From the NCBI RefSeq assembly GCF_900163625.1, contig NZ_FUIE01000036.1, forward strand, positions 43,912-107,911: a stretch of 64,000 nt of DNA, written 5' to 3'. Made by a program: the position numbers and the translations under genes. Positions 27,128-34,578 of the stretch are shown here, piece by piece. This DNA comes from Brevundimonas diminuta 3F5N (GTDB lineage Bacteria > Pseudomonadota > Alphaproteobacteria > Caulobacterales > Caulobacteraceae). Under the pieces are notes generated by a model. The model had not been told where the DNA came from, searched no databases, and saw only the letters and a list, made by a program, of their open reading frames with translations. Position 1 is the stretch's first letter; every line of letters starts with the position of its first letter.

Positions 27128-28636
27128 TCAGCACTTCGCGTTGGCGGTCAGGCCGCAGGTCCAACCCTGCCACCAGGTGTCCGAAGCGTTCTTCACGGCG
27201 CCGATGTAGTCGGTGTCGGTGAAGGCGGCGTGGACACTCGAAGCCTTGGCCGGAGTCACGGCGGTTTCGTTGGCGCCGTTGATGAAGGTCAGGACCTGAT
27301 TGGTGATCGTCACGCCCGCGGCCGGGGCGGTCAGGGTCGAGGTTCCCTTGGCCGTGTTGTTCGTGCCGGCCGTGAAGATCGGCTCCGAACGGGTGGCGTT
27401 GCTCGGGCGATACGAAATCCCGCAGGACATGAAGACCGAGTTGAACACCGGGTTCACGCTGGCCGTGTCGGCGTCGGCGATGTCCAGGCAGCCGGCCAGC
27501 GAACCGGCGGCGCTGGTGAAGACCGAGTTGACCACGGTCGCCTTCGTGCCCGTGTCGAAGTGGGCGACGGTGTGGGCGTCGGTCGGCGAGTTGCGGCCCA
27601 CCATCGTCCAGTTGGCGATCTTGGGCTGCGAGTTGTAGCGCTGGGCCAGCGGCGTCGAGGCCGGGGCGGCCGAGAACTCGAAACCGGCCGAGCGGCTGGT
27701 CGCGTTCGGGGCGCGCTGGGTCACGATGCCGAACTGGGCGCCGCCGCGCCAGCCGGTGTCGGTGTCGAAGGCGTCGTCGTCGGCGCCGTTGATGACGATG
27801 CGCTTCAGGTTGACGTTGCCGCCGAAGATTTCGATGCCGTCGTCCGACGAGTTGTAGGACTGGACGTATTCGATGGTGGTGCCCGCGCCGACGCCGGCCA
27901 GGGTCAGGGCCTGCAGCTCGTTGCCGGTCGAGATCTCAAAGCCCGAGTAGCGGATCTGGACGTAACGCAGACGGCCCGAGTTGTCGTTGACGTTGCCGCC
28001 GCCGTAGAAGGCGTTGGTGCCTTCCACCTGGCCGGTGCAGGTGACCGGTGCGGTCAGCTGGCAGTTGGCCTGGGGCGCGCGGCCGGCGATGACGATGCCG
28101 CCCCACTGACCGTGCGAGTTCTCGTTGGTCGCGCCTTCGACGTTCTGACGGCTGGTGAAGACGATCGGCTGCGAGGCCGTGCCTTCAGCGTAGATCTGCG
28201 AGCCGCGGTTGACCAGCAGATAATCGCCGCCGCCCGAGGCGAAGATGGTCACGCCCGCTTCAACCGTCAGGATGCCCTGCGTGCCGGTGTTGGCCGAGGC
28301 GTCGACGCCGCCGTCGGTGCCGACGGCCGTGCGGCCCGAGATGGAGTAAATGGTGCCGGCGCGCAGCGGCACGGTCAGCGCGCCGTTGATCTGTTGCGGC
28401 AGTTGGCAGTTGCGCAGCGTGCCGTTGGCCATGGTGCCGACGTTGGCGAAACCGGCCGGGCAGTCAGCGGCGGCCTGGCCGTTGCCGCCATTGCCATTCC
28501 CGTTGCCATTCCCGTTGCCGTTCCCATTGCCGAAGTCGCCTTCGCCGGGCGAGGCCACCTCGGCCGATCCGCCGCAGGCCGCCAGGGCGAGCGCGCTGGC
28601 CGCCACGGCGAGCATGGTCTTGAAGCTGCTGTTCAT
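27128..28636 (-). CDS. predicted beta-helix surface lipoprotein paired with a TonB receptor
   Basis: A 502-residue protein with a lipobox LAAC (Cys21) and a low-complexity linker of seven Gly-Asn pairs at about 37-50. The body is Gly/Asn/Thr-rich, with repeated phrases such as GTASQPIVFTSRQN, GQWGGIVIAGRAP and DDGIEIFGGNVNLKRIVI, consistent with a right-handed parallel beta-helix. It ends TWWQGWTCGLTANAKC, with Cys pairs suitable for a disulfide. I do not recognise a named family or activity. I start at ATG 28636 because GGTGG is well spaced from it; an ATG two codons upstream (28642) is possible. Co-transcription with the receptor suggests it captures the receptor's ligand or a surface glycan or peptide. 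Confidence 0.75.
   Translation of the reverse strand: MNSSFKTMLAVAASALALAACGGSAEVASPGEGDFGNGNGNGNGNGNGNGGNGQAAADCPAGFANVGTMANGTLRNCQLPQQINGALTVPLRAGTIYSISGRTAVGTDGGVDASANTGTQGILTVEAGVTIFASGGGDYLLVNRGSQIYAEGTASQPIVFTSRQNVEGATNENSHGQWGGIVIAGRAPQANCQLTAPVTCTGQVEGTNAFYGGGNVNDNSGRLRYVQIRYSGFEISTGNELQALTLAGVGAGTTIEYVQSYNSSDDGIEIFGGNVNLKRIVINGADDDAFDTDTGWRGGAQFGIVTQRAPNATSRSAGFEFSAAPASTPLAQRYNSQPKIANWTMVGRNSPTDAHTVAHFDTGTKATVVNSVFTSAAGSLAGCLDIADADTASVNPVFNSVFMSCGISYRPSNATRSEPIFTAGTNNTAKGTSTLTAPAAGVTITNQVLTFINGANETAVTPAKASSVHAAFTDTDYIGAVKNASDTWWQGWTCGLTANAKC
28490..28531. repeat. in-frame 6-bp tandem repeat encoding (Gly-Asn)7
   Basis: Seven imperfect copies of a GGN-AAY hexamer sit just after the lipidated Cys of the lipoprotein. 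Because the unit is 6 bp, slippage would change linker length without shifting the frame. Confidence 0.85.
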
Positions 28637-28961
28637 CGTCATCCACCGGTCTGGTCAAAAGATGCGACAGTGGGCGGCCTATCCGTCACGGATGGCCCTG
28701 CTTCCCTCCTGCCTCGGCGGCATGGATAGCGGCTGCGGTTTCCGAAGCTTGCGTGCTTCAGTGACGGATCGGCTTAGGTTTCTTGCCGTTTTATCGCCGC
28801 CCGAGTGACAAAATGTCCGGTGACGGAGGTAGCCGTCCGCCCTGCCGCGCCTCAAAGCCGCGCTTCAGACCCGCGTGACGCTTGTATCCAGGGCGCGTCT
28901 GGCGCAACACAGCGCGCCGGTCTTCCCGCCGGTCCCGACACACAAGAAGATGAGAGACCGT
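28637..28961. other. divergent intergenic region between lipoprotein and permease genes
   Basis: About 325 bp without a convincing gene. It holds a perfect palindrome ATCCGTCACGGAT at 28681-28693 and two copies of GTGACGGA (starting near 28761 and 28819), suggesting a repeated regulator site. Promoters for both divergent units should lie here; I cannot assign -35/-10 boxes with confidence. Confidence 0.5.
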
Positions 28962-30389
28962 ATGGGCGGCTGGAACGTGCGCAAGCGCATCACGGTCAAC
29001 GCGCAGGAACGCAGCCTGACCCGCAGCCTCAGCTGGCCGCACCTGATGGCGATGGGCGTGGGCGCCATCGTCGGCACCGGCATCCTGACCCTGATCGGCA
29101 TCGGCGCGGACAAGGCCGGTCCGGCCGTCCTGCTGTCCTTCCTGATCGCGGGCTTCGTCTGCGCCTGCGCCGCCCTGGCCTATGCCGAGATGGCCTCGAC
29201 CATCCCCGCCTCGGGCAGCGCCTATACCTACAACTACGTCGTCATCGGCGAGGTCGTCGCCTGGATCATCGGCTGGAGCCTGATCCTGGAATACAGCCTG
29301 GTGGTCAGCGCCGTGGCCGTCAGTTGGTCCGGCTACGCCGCGCCCCTGCTGCACGACTGGCTGGGACTGCCCATGGCCCTGATGCAAGGGCCGCACGCGG
29401 GCGGCGTCGCCAATGTGCCCGCCCTGTTCATCATCCTGGTCATCGCCGGAATGCTGATCATCGGCACCCGCAAGAGCGCCACGCTGAACCTGGCCCTGGT
29501 GGTCGTGAAGCTGTCGGCCCTGGTTCTGTTCGTCTGGTTCGCCCTGCCCCACTTCAACGCCGCCAACCTGGAGCCGTTCAGCCCCTTCGGCTTCGGCCGC
29601 ACCATGGGCGAGGACGGGGTCGAGCGCGGCATCATGGCGGCCGCGGCTATCATCTTCTCGGCCTTCTACGGTTTCGACGCCATCGCCACGGCGGCCGAAG
29701 AGACCCGCAACCCCAAGCGCGACCTGGCCATCGGCATCGTCGGCTCCATGCTGGTCTGCGCCGCCATCTATACGGTGATCGCCACGGCCGCCCTGGGCGC
29801 CGCGCCCTTCACCCTGTTCGCCAATAGCCCCGAGCCGCTGGCCCTGATCCTGCGCGAGATCGGCCAGCCGGGCGCCGCCCACTTCCTGGCGGTGACCGCC
29901 GTGCTGACCCTGCCGACCGTCATCCTGGCCTTCTTCTACGGCCAAAGCCGCATCTTCTTCGTCATGGCCCGCGACGGCCTGCTGCCGCGCGGCCTGTCGC
30001 AACTGTCGGCCAAGGGCGCGCCGCTGCGCATCACCGCCTTCACGGCCGTCGTGGTGGGGACCATCTCCCTGTTCTTCCCGCTGGACGAGATCGTCGCCCT
30101 GGCCAACGCCGGAACCCTGGTGGCCTTCAGCTCCGTGGCCCTGTGCATGCTGATCCTTCGCCGCCGCGCGCCCGAGCTGCCGCGCGGCTTCCGCACGCCG
30201 CTGGCCTGGATCATCGGTCCCGTGGCCATCGCCGGCTGCCTGTATCTGTTGGCCAGCCTGCCGCAGAAAACCCAGCTGTGGTTCCTGATCTGGAACGTCA
30301 TCGGCGTCGGCGCCTATCTGCTCTACGGCCGTCGCTTCAGCGTCGCCCGTCGTGAGGCCAAGGAAGCCGAACAGGCCGCCACCGACTGA
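28962..30389 (+). CDS. APC-superfamily amino acid permease (first of two paralogues)
   Basis: A 475-residue inner-membrane transporter with about 12 hydrophobic segments. The first span carries MGVGAIVGTGILTLIG, the GxGxGI-type substrate-backbone motif of the APC superfamily, and WSLILEYSLVVSAVAVSWSGY lies in the middle. I chose ATG 28962 (MGGWNVRKR) with GAGAG upstream; the frame is open to 28875 and an ATG at 28950 is also possible. It resembles cationic amino acid transporter-type permeases. A close paralogue lies at 60860-62275 with near-identical first spans. Substrate is unknown. Two hairpins follow the stop, then tRNA-Cys. Confidence 0.88.
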   Translation: MGGWNVRKRITVNAQERSLTRSLSWPHLMAMGVGAIVGTGILTLIGIGADKAGPAVLLSFLIAGFVCACAALAYAEMASTIPASGSAYTYNYVVIGEVVAWIIGWSLILEYSLVVSAVAVSWSGYAAPLLHDWLGLPMALMQGPHAGGVANVPALFIILVIAGMLIIGTRKSATLNLALVVVKLSALVLFVWFALPHFNAANLEPFSPFGFGRTMGEDGVERGIMAAAAIIFSAFYGFDAIATAAEETRNPKRDLAIGIVGSMLVCAAIYTVIATAALGAAPFTLFANSPEPLALILREIGQPGAAHFLAVTAVLTLPTVILAFFYGQSRIFFVMARDGLLPRGLSQLSAKGAPLRITAFTAVVVGTISLFFPLDEIVALANAGTLVAFSSVALCMLILRRRAPELPRGFRTPLAWIIGPVAIAGCLYLLASLPQKTQLWFLIWNVIGVGAYLLYGRRFSVARREAKEAEQAATD

Positions 30390-30395
30390 TCCATG

Positions 30396-30419
30396 GGGGG
30401 CGCTGCAACCGGCGCCCCC
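30396..30419 (+). terminator. terminator-like hairpin after the permease
   Basis: GGGGGCGC and GCGCCCCC form a perfect 8-bp stem around an 8-nt loop, 7 nt after the permease stop. There is no clear U-run. A second perfect hairpin (9-bp arms AGGCGACGT/ACGTCGCCT) follows at 30439-30459, just before tRNA-Cys. Confidence 0.7.
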
Positions 30420-30438
30420 TCAAATCCGCAACCGGCCC

Positions 30439-30459
30439 AGGCGACGTCCGACGTCGCCT
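30439..30459. other. perfect 9-bp-arm hairpin upstream of tRNA-Cys
   Basis: AGGCGACGT-CCG-ACGTCGCCT, a perfect inverted repeat 25 nt before the tRNA. It may add to termination of the permease transcript or mark the 5' leader of the tRNA precursor. Confidence 0.55.
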
Positions 30460-30483
30460 GCTACCCAGACGCCTCGCCCCGAT

Positions 30484-30557
30484 GGCCGGATGGCGGAGCG
30501 GTTACGCGGCGGAATGCATATCCGCCCAGCCTGGTTCGATTCCAGGTCCGGCCTCCA
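30484..30557 (+). tRNA. tRNA-Cys (anticodon GCA), with unusual U at position 37
   Basis: A 74-nt gene folding into a full cloverleaf: acceptor GGCCGGA/TCCGGCC, D stem GCG/CGC, anticodon stem GCGGA/TCCGC, 4-nt variable loop, T stem CCTGG/CCAGG with loop TTCGATT, discriminator T and encoded CCA. The anticodon loop is ATGCATA, giving U33, anticodon GCA and U37. The discriminator U73 supports cysteine identity. Position 37 is a purine in nearly all tRNAs, so this loop is odd although every stem is intact. A thioredoxin-like gene starts 33 nt downstream. Confidence 0.93.
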
Positions 30558-30589
30558 TCGGGGCGCCCTGCCGTTCAGGAGCCGCCTCC

Positions 30590-31069
30590 ATGCACCGTCT
30601 CGCCCCTCCGATCGACGCCGTGGAGTGGTTGAACACGCCCGAACCCGTCCGTCTGGAAGACCTGCGCGGCAAGGTCGTCTGCATCGCCTTCCTGCAACGC
30701 CTCTGCCCCGGCTGTTCCCACTATGCCCTGCCCCAGGCCCGGCGCGTGGCCGAGACCTTCACCTCCGGCGAGGTCGCCGTTCTGGGCGTCCACAGCGTGT
30801 TCGAGCATCACGATCAGCAGTCGGACCGCGCGGGCCTGACCCGATGGCTGGCCGAGCACGGCTGCCGTTTCCCGGTCGCCGTCGACGCGCCTTCGGCCGA
30901 CACCACAGCGCCGCGCACCATGACCGCCTTCAATCTTCAGGGCACGCCCAGTCTGGTGCTGGTCGACCGGCTGGGCCGGATGCGGATGCGCCGCTTCGGC
31001 CCCGTCTCGGACATGATGCTGGGCGCCGAGATCATGGCCCTGCTGCTGGAGCCTGCAACCGCCGCCTAG
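30590..31069 (+). CDS. thioredoxin-like/redoxin protein with CPGC motif
   Basis: A 159-residue protein of the thioredoxin fold, in the AhpC/TlpA-like group. It has GKVVCIAFLQRLCPGCSHYALPQ with Cys39 and Cys42 as the redox pair, a later cis-Pro-type segment (NLQGTPSLVLVDRLGR), and no signal peptide, so it is probably cytoplasmic. The ATG at 30590 has AGGAG 8 nt upstream; the frame extends back through tRNA-Cys but that is coincidental. It probably reduces disulfides or peroxides. The position 33 nt after tRNA-Cys, with no promoter-sized gap, suggests the two are transcribed together. Confidence 0.82.
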   Translation: MHRLAPPIDAVEWLNTPEPVRLEDLRGKVVCIAFLQRLCPGCSHYALPQARRVAETFTSGEVAVLGVHSVFEHHDQQSDRAGLTRWLAEHGCRFPVAVDAPSADTTAPRTMTAFNLQGTPSLVLVDRLGRMRMRRFGPVSDMMLGAEIMALLLEPATAA

Positions 31070-31105
31070 GCCAAGGTCGAGCGCCTGCTTATTCCGGCTC
31101 AGAAC

Positions 31106-31121
31106 GCTCATTTTAATGAGC
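31106..31121. promoter_or_regulatory. palindromic candidate operator upstream of the ALDH operon
   Basis: GCTCATTTTAATGAGC, with 7-bp arms GCTCATT/AATGAGC, lies 123 nt before the ALDH start. A related box, GCTCAGTAAATCGAGC, lies 106 nt before the aminotransferase start at 39049. I propose the XRE-cupin regulator encoded at 35870 binds here; this is inference. Confidence 0.5.
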
Positions 31122-31244
31122 ACCACGAACACAAAATCAGTCACTTAGGTCAAAACCATAAAGGGCTTGGCGCCTGATCCGTTATCGTGCCCACTATCCT
31201 GGACGGCGAACCAGAGGGGATCGCCTTCGCAGTGAGCAGACGAT

Positions 31245-32690
31245 ATGGCCGCCCCCTTCTCCACGGATAAGGTCTTCATCGGCGGCGTCTGGCGCCCCGC
31301 AGGGGGTGACGCGACCCTGCCGATCGAGAACCCGTCGACGGGCGAAGTCATGGGCCGGCTCGCCGCCGGGACCGCCGCAGACGTCGACGCCGCCGTCCGC
31401 GCCGCGCGCGCCGCTTTCGAAGGCGACTGGGGCCGCATGACGGCGGTCGAGCGCGGCCGCATCCTGGCCCGCATGGGGCGCGAGGTCGAAGCCCGCATCG
31501 ACATGCTGGCCGAGCTTGAGGCCCTCGACGTCGGCAAGCCGCTGAAGCAAGCGCGCAACGACGTGATCGCCCTGGCCCGCTATCTCGAATTCTACGCGGG
31601 CGCGGCGGACAAGCTGCACGGCGAGACCATTCCCTTCCAGGACGGCTACACCGTCTACACCCTGCGCGAGCCGCACGGGGTGACGGGCCACATCATCCCC
31701 TGGAACTATCCGATGCAGATCATCGGCCGCTCGGTCGTGGCGGCCCTGTGCGTCGGCAACGCCGTGGTGCTGAAGCCTGCAGAGCAGGCGTCTCTGACCG
31801 CCCTCGCCTTCGCCCACATCGCCGCCGACTGCGGCCTGCCCGCAGGCGCGCTGAACGTCGTGACCGGCACAGGCGCCGAGGCGGGCGCGGCGCTGGCCGC
31901 CCATCCGGGGATCAACCACCTGTCCTTCACCGGCTCGACCGGCGTGGGCGTCGCCATCCAGCAGGCCGCGGCGGTCAACGCCGTGCCGGTGACGCTGGAG
32001 CTAGGCGGAAAGTCGCCTCAGTTGGTGTTCGACGACGCCGATCTGGACAAGGCCCTGCCCTTCCTCGTCAACGCGGGCGTCCAGAACGCAGGCCAGACCT
32101 GCTCGGCCGGATCGCGCGTGCTGGTTCAGCGCGGCGTCTATGACGAAGTCGTGCGCCGCATGGCCGAACGCTTCGCCGCCCTGACCGTCGGTCCCGCCAT
32201 GGATGACCGTGATGTCGGGCCGCTGGTGTCGAAGAAGCAGCAGGCCATGGTCGAGAGCTTCATCGACAAGGGCCGCGCCGACGGCCTGATCGTGGCGCAG
32301 GCCACGCTGGCCGACCTGCCGTCCGGCGGCGCCTATGTCGCTCCGACCCTGTTCGCCAATGTCGCGCCCGACCACCCGCTGGCGCAGCAGGAAATCTTCG
32401 GCCCCGCCGTCGTCGTCATCCCCTTCGACACGGAAGACGACGCCGTCGCCATCGCCAACGGCACCGATTACGGCCTGGTCGCGGGCGTCTGGACCGCCGA
32501 CGGCGGGCGGCAGATGCGGCTGGCGAAACGGCTGCGGGCCGGACAGGTCTTCATCAACAACTACGGCGCAGCGGGCGGGGTGGAACTGCCCTTTGGCGGC
32601 GTCGGCAAGTCGGGCCACGGTCGCGAGAAGGGGTTCGAGGCGCTGTACGCCTTCACCACCCTGAAGACCGTCGCGGCCCATCACGGATAG
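31245..32690 (+). CDS. NAD(P)-dependent aldehyde dehydrogenase
   Basis: A 481-residue ALDH-superfamily enzyme oxidising an aldehyde to its acid. It has IIPWNYPMQIIG, the Rossmann segment FTGSTGVG, general base Glu252 in LELGGKSPQ and nucleophile Cys286 in NAGQTCSAGSR. The pattern is that of betaine- or gamma-aminobutyraldehyde-type dehydrogenases, not the CoA-acylating MmsA type. It is the first gene of a five-gene run with SDR, IPMDH-like enzyme, M20 deacylase and XRE-cupin regulator. With the omega-aminotransferase encoded nearby, a semialdehyde is a reasonable substrate, though this is inferred from context. A palindromic box lies upstream. Confidence 0.88.
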   Translation: MAAPFSTDKVFIGGVWRPAGGDATLPIENPSTGEVMGRLAAGTAADVDAAVRAARAAFEGDWGRMTAVERGRILARMGREVEARIDMLAELEALDVGKPLKQARNDVIALARYLEFYAGAADKLHGETIPFQDGYTVYTLREPHGVTGHIIPWNYPMQIIGRSVVAALCVGNAVVLKPAEQASLTALAFAHIAADCGLPAGALNVVTGTGAEAGAALAAHPGINHLSFTGSTGVGVAIQQAAAVNAVPVTLELGGKSPQLVFDDADLDKALPFLVNAGVQNAGQTCSAGSRVLVQRGVYDEVVRRMAERFAALTVGPAMDDRDVGPLVSKKQQAMVESFIDKGRADGLIVAQATLADLPSGGAYVAPTLFANVAPDHPLAQQEIFGPAVVVIPFDTEDDAVAIANGTDYGLVAGVWTADGGRQMRLAKRLRAGQVFINNYGAAGGVELPFGGVGKSGHGREKGFEALYAFTTLKTVAAHHG

Positions 32691-32707
32691 CGCAAGGGAG
32701 TAGCGTC

Positions 32708-33472
32708 TTGGGGGAGAACAGATCGAAGCGGCTGGAGGGCGAGCGAGCGATCGTCACGGGCGGAGCCTCCGGCTTCGGCGCCGGAATCGCGCGCCGCTTC
32801 GCCGAGGAAGGCGCCCGCGTCATCGTCGCCGACCTGAACTTTGAGGCCGCCCGCACGCTGGCCGCTGAACTGGGCGACGCCGATCTGGGCGTGAAGGTCG
32901 ACGTATCCAGCGCCGCTGACGTCGCTGCTCTGGCCGAAACCGCGAACCGCCTGCTGGGCGGGGTCGATATCGTGGTCAACAACGCGGGCGTCGGCCACAC
33001 GCCCCAGCCGCTGGACGAGCTGTCGGACGAAGTCTTCGACCGCATCGCCAACGTCAACATGCGCGCCATCTATCTGATGTCGAAGGCCTTCGTCCCGGCG
33101 ATGAAGGCGCAAGGGTCCGGCGCCATCCTGAACATCGCCTCGACCGGCGGAGTCAGCCCCCGCCCGAACCTGACCTGGTACAACGCCTCCAAGGGTTGGG
33201 TCATCACGGCGACGCGGGCCATGGCGGTCGAGCTGGCGCCTTTCCAGGTGCGGGTGAACGCGCTGAACCCGGTGGCGGGCGACACCCCCCTGCTGAAGAC
33301 CTTCATGGGCGCCGACACGCCCGAGATGCGGGCGAAGTTTCTGGCCTCCATCCCCATCGGCCGCTTCTCGACGCCCGAGGACATGGGCGCCGCCGCCGCC
33401 TTCCTCTGCTCCGACGACGCCTCGATGATCACCGGCGTGGCCATGGAGGTCGACGGTGGCCGCTGCATCTGA
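32708..33472 (+). CDS. short-chain dehydrogenase/reductase
   Basis: A 254-residue classical SDR. It has the NAD(P) motif [17 protein letters not shown] at 91-94, and catalytic Ser145, Tyr158 and Lys162 (YNASK). Asp at the end of beta-strand 2 (VADLNFEAA) favours NAD over NADP. The C-terminus MEVDGGRCI is normal. It starts with TTG at 32708, with AAGGGAG 7 nt upstream; no ATG is placed better. It lies 17 nt after ALDH, and its end overlaps the next gene by 17 nt. Substrate is likely a hydroxy acid or alcohol of the same pathway; not determinable here. Confidence 0.87.
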   Translation: MGENRSKRLEGERAIVTGGASGFGAGIARRFAEEGARVIVADLNFEAARTLAAELGDADLGVKVDVSSAADVAALAETANRLLGGVDIVVNNAGVGHTPQPLDELSDEVFDRIANVNMRAIYLMSKAFVPAMKAQGSGAILNIASTGGVSPRPNLTWYNASKGWVITATRAMAVELAPFQVRVNALNPVAGDTPLLKTFMGADTPEMRAKFLASIPIGRFSTPEDMGAAAAFLCSDDASMITGVAMEVDGGRCI

Positions 33473-34568
33473 CCGCGTGTTCAAACTGCTGGTCCTGCCG
33501 GGCGACGGCCTCGGGCCCGAGATCATCCGCGAGACCCTGCGCGTCGTCGACTGGGCCCGGAACGCCGGGCTGCGAATTGAACTGAGCGAGGCGCTCGCAG
33601 GCGGCGCCAGCATTGACGCCGTGGGCGCGCCCATCGCCGAGGACGTGGTGCAACAAGCGCTGGCGTCAGACGCCGTCCTGTTCGGCGCCGTCGGCGGCCC
33701 CAAGTGGGATCACCTGCCCCGCGCCCAGAGGCCCGAGATGGGCATACTGCGCCTGCGTCAGGCGCTGGATCTCTACGCCAACCTGCGACCCGCCGTCTGT
33801 TTCGACGAACTGCTGGACGCCTCGGCGCTGAAGCCCGAGCTGATCCGGGGCCTCGACATCCTGATCGTGCGCGAGGCGACGGCGGGCGTCTATTTCAGCC
33901 TGCCCCGCGCCAATGAGGTCGACGCCAACGGCCAACGCCGCGCCTATGACACCCAGGCCTATACCGAGGCCGAGATCGCCCGCGTCTGCCGCACGGCCTT
34001 CGAACTGGCCCGCACCCGCCAGCGCCGCGTCTGCTCGGTGGACAAGGCCAATGTCATGGAGACCGGCGCCCTGTGGCGGGCCGTCGCCACCGAGGTCGCC
34101 GTCGACTATCCCGACGTGGAGCTGTCGCACATGTACGCCGACAACTGCGCCATGCAGTTGGTCCGCCGCCCGGACCAGTTCGACGTCATCGTCACCGACA
34201 ACCTGTTCGGCGACATCCTGTCCGACGCGGCGGCGGCCCTGACGGGCTCGCTGGGCCTGCTGCCCTCCGCCTCCCTGTCCGGCCTTGGGCAAGGCGGCAA
34301 CAGCCGGGGCCTGTATGAGCCGATCCACGGCTCGGCACCCGATATCGCGGGCCAAGGCGTCGCCAACCCGATCGCCACCATCCTGTCCTTTGCCCTGTGC
34401 CTGCGCTGGTCGTTCGACCGCGCCGATCTGGCCGACCGGCTTGAGCGCGCCGTTCGGCACGTCGTGTCCAGCGGCGTCCGTACCCCCGATATCGCCCACC
34501 CCGGCGTCGCCGCCGTCTCCACCATTGAGATGACCGACGCGGTTCTGGCCGCCTTGGCCGCCGAGTGA
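33456..34568 (+). CDS. isopropylmalate dehydrogenase-like beta-decarboxylating dehydrogenase
   Basis: A 370-residue enzyme of the isocitrate/isopropylmalate dehydrogenase family, which oxidises a 2-hydroxy acid at C2 and decarboxylates. It keeps [15 protein letters not shown], the Arg-rich substrate helix ([19 protein letters not shown]), [20 protein letters not shown] and [17 protein letters not shown]. The loop usually RELTGG is REATAG here. It starts with GTG at 33456, with GGAGG 6 nt before, overlapping the SDR gene by 17 nt. No leuC, leuD or leuA is nearby, so a catabolic role such as tartrate-, malate- or alkylmalate-type oxidation is more likely than leucine synthesis. True LeuB cannot be excluded. 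Confidence 0.8.
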   Translation: MAAASDRVFKLLVLPGDGLGPEIIRETLRVVDWARNAGLRIELSEALAGGASIDAVGAPIAEDVVQQALASDAVLFGAVGGPKWDHLPRAQRPEMGILRLRQALDLYANLRPAVCFDELLDASALKPELIRGLDILIVREATAGVYFSLPRANEVDANGQRRAYDTQAYTEAEIARVCRTAFELARTRQRRVCSVDKANVMETGALWRAVATEVAVDYPDVELSHMYADNCAMQLVRRPDQFDVIVTDNLFGDILSDAAAALTGSLGLLPSASLSGLGQGGNSRGLYEPIHGSAPDIAGQGVANPIATILSFALCLRWSFDRADLADRLERAVRHVVSSGVRTPDIAHPGVAAVSTIEMTDAVLAALAAE

Positions 34569-34578
34569 GGATCAACCG

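Noticed and set aside
24201..27209. 1002-codon plus-strand frame opposite the TonB receptor
   Set aside because: Antisense shadow of a clear receptor gene with signal peptide, plug and barrel; no ribosome site or family motif.
28490..28531. Tandem repeat considered as a CRISPR or VNTR array
   Set aside because: Six-base units inside a coding frame with no spacers; it encodes a Gly-Asn linker.
30482..30589. Upstream extension of the thioredoxin-like protein through tRNA-Cys
   Set aside because: The tRNA folds perfectly and AGGAG precedes ATG 30590, so the longer start is not needed.
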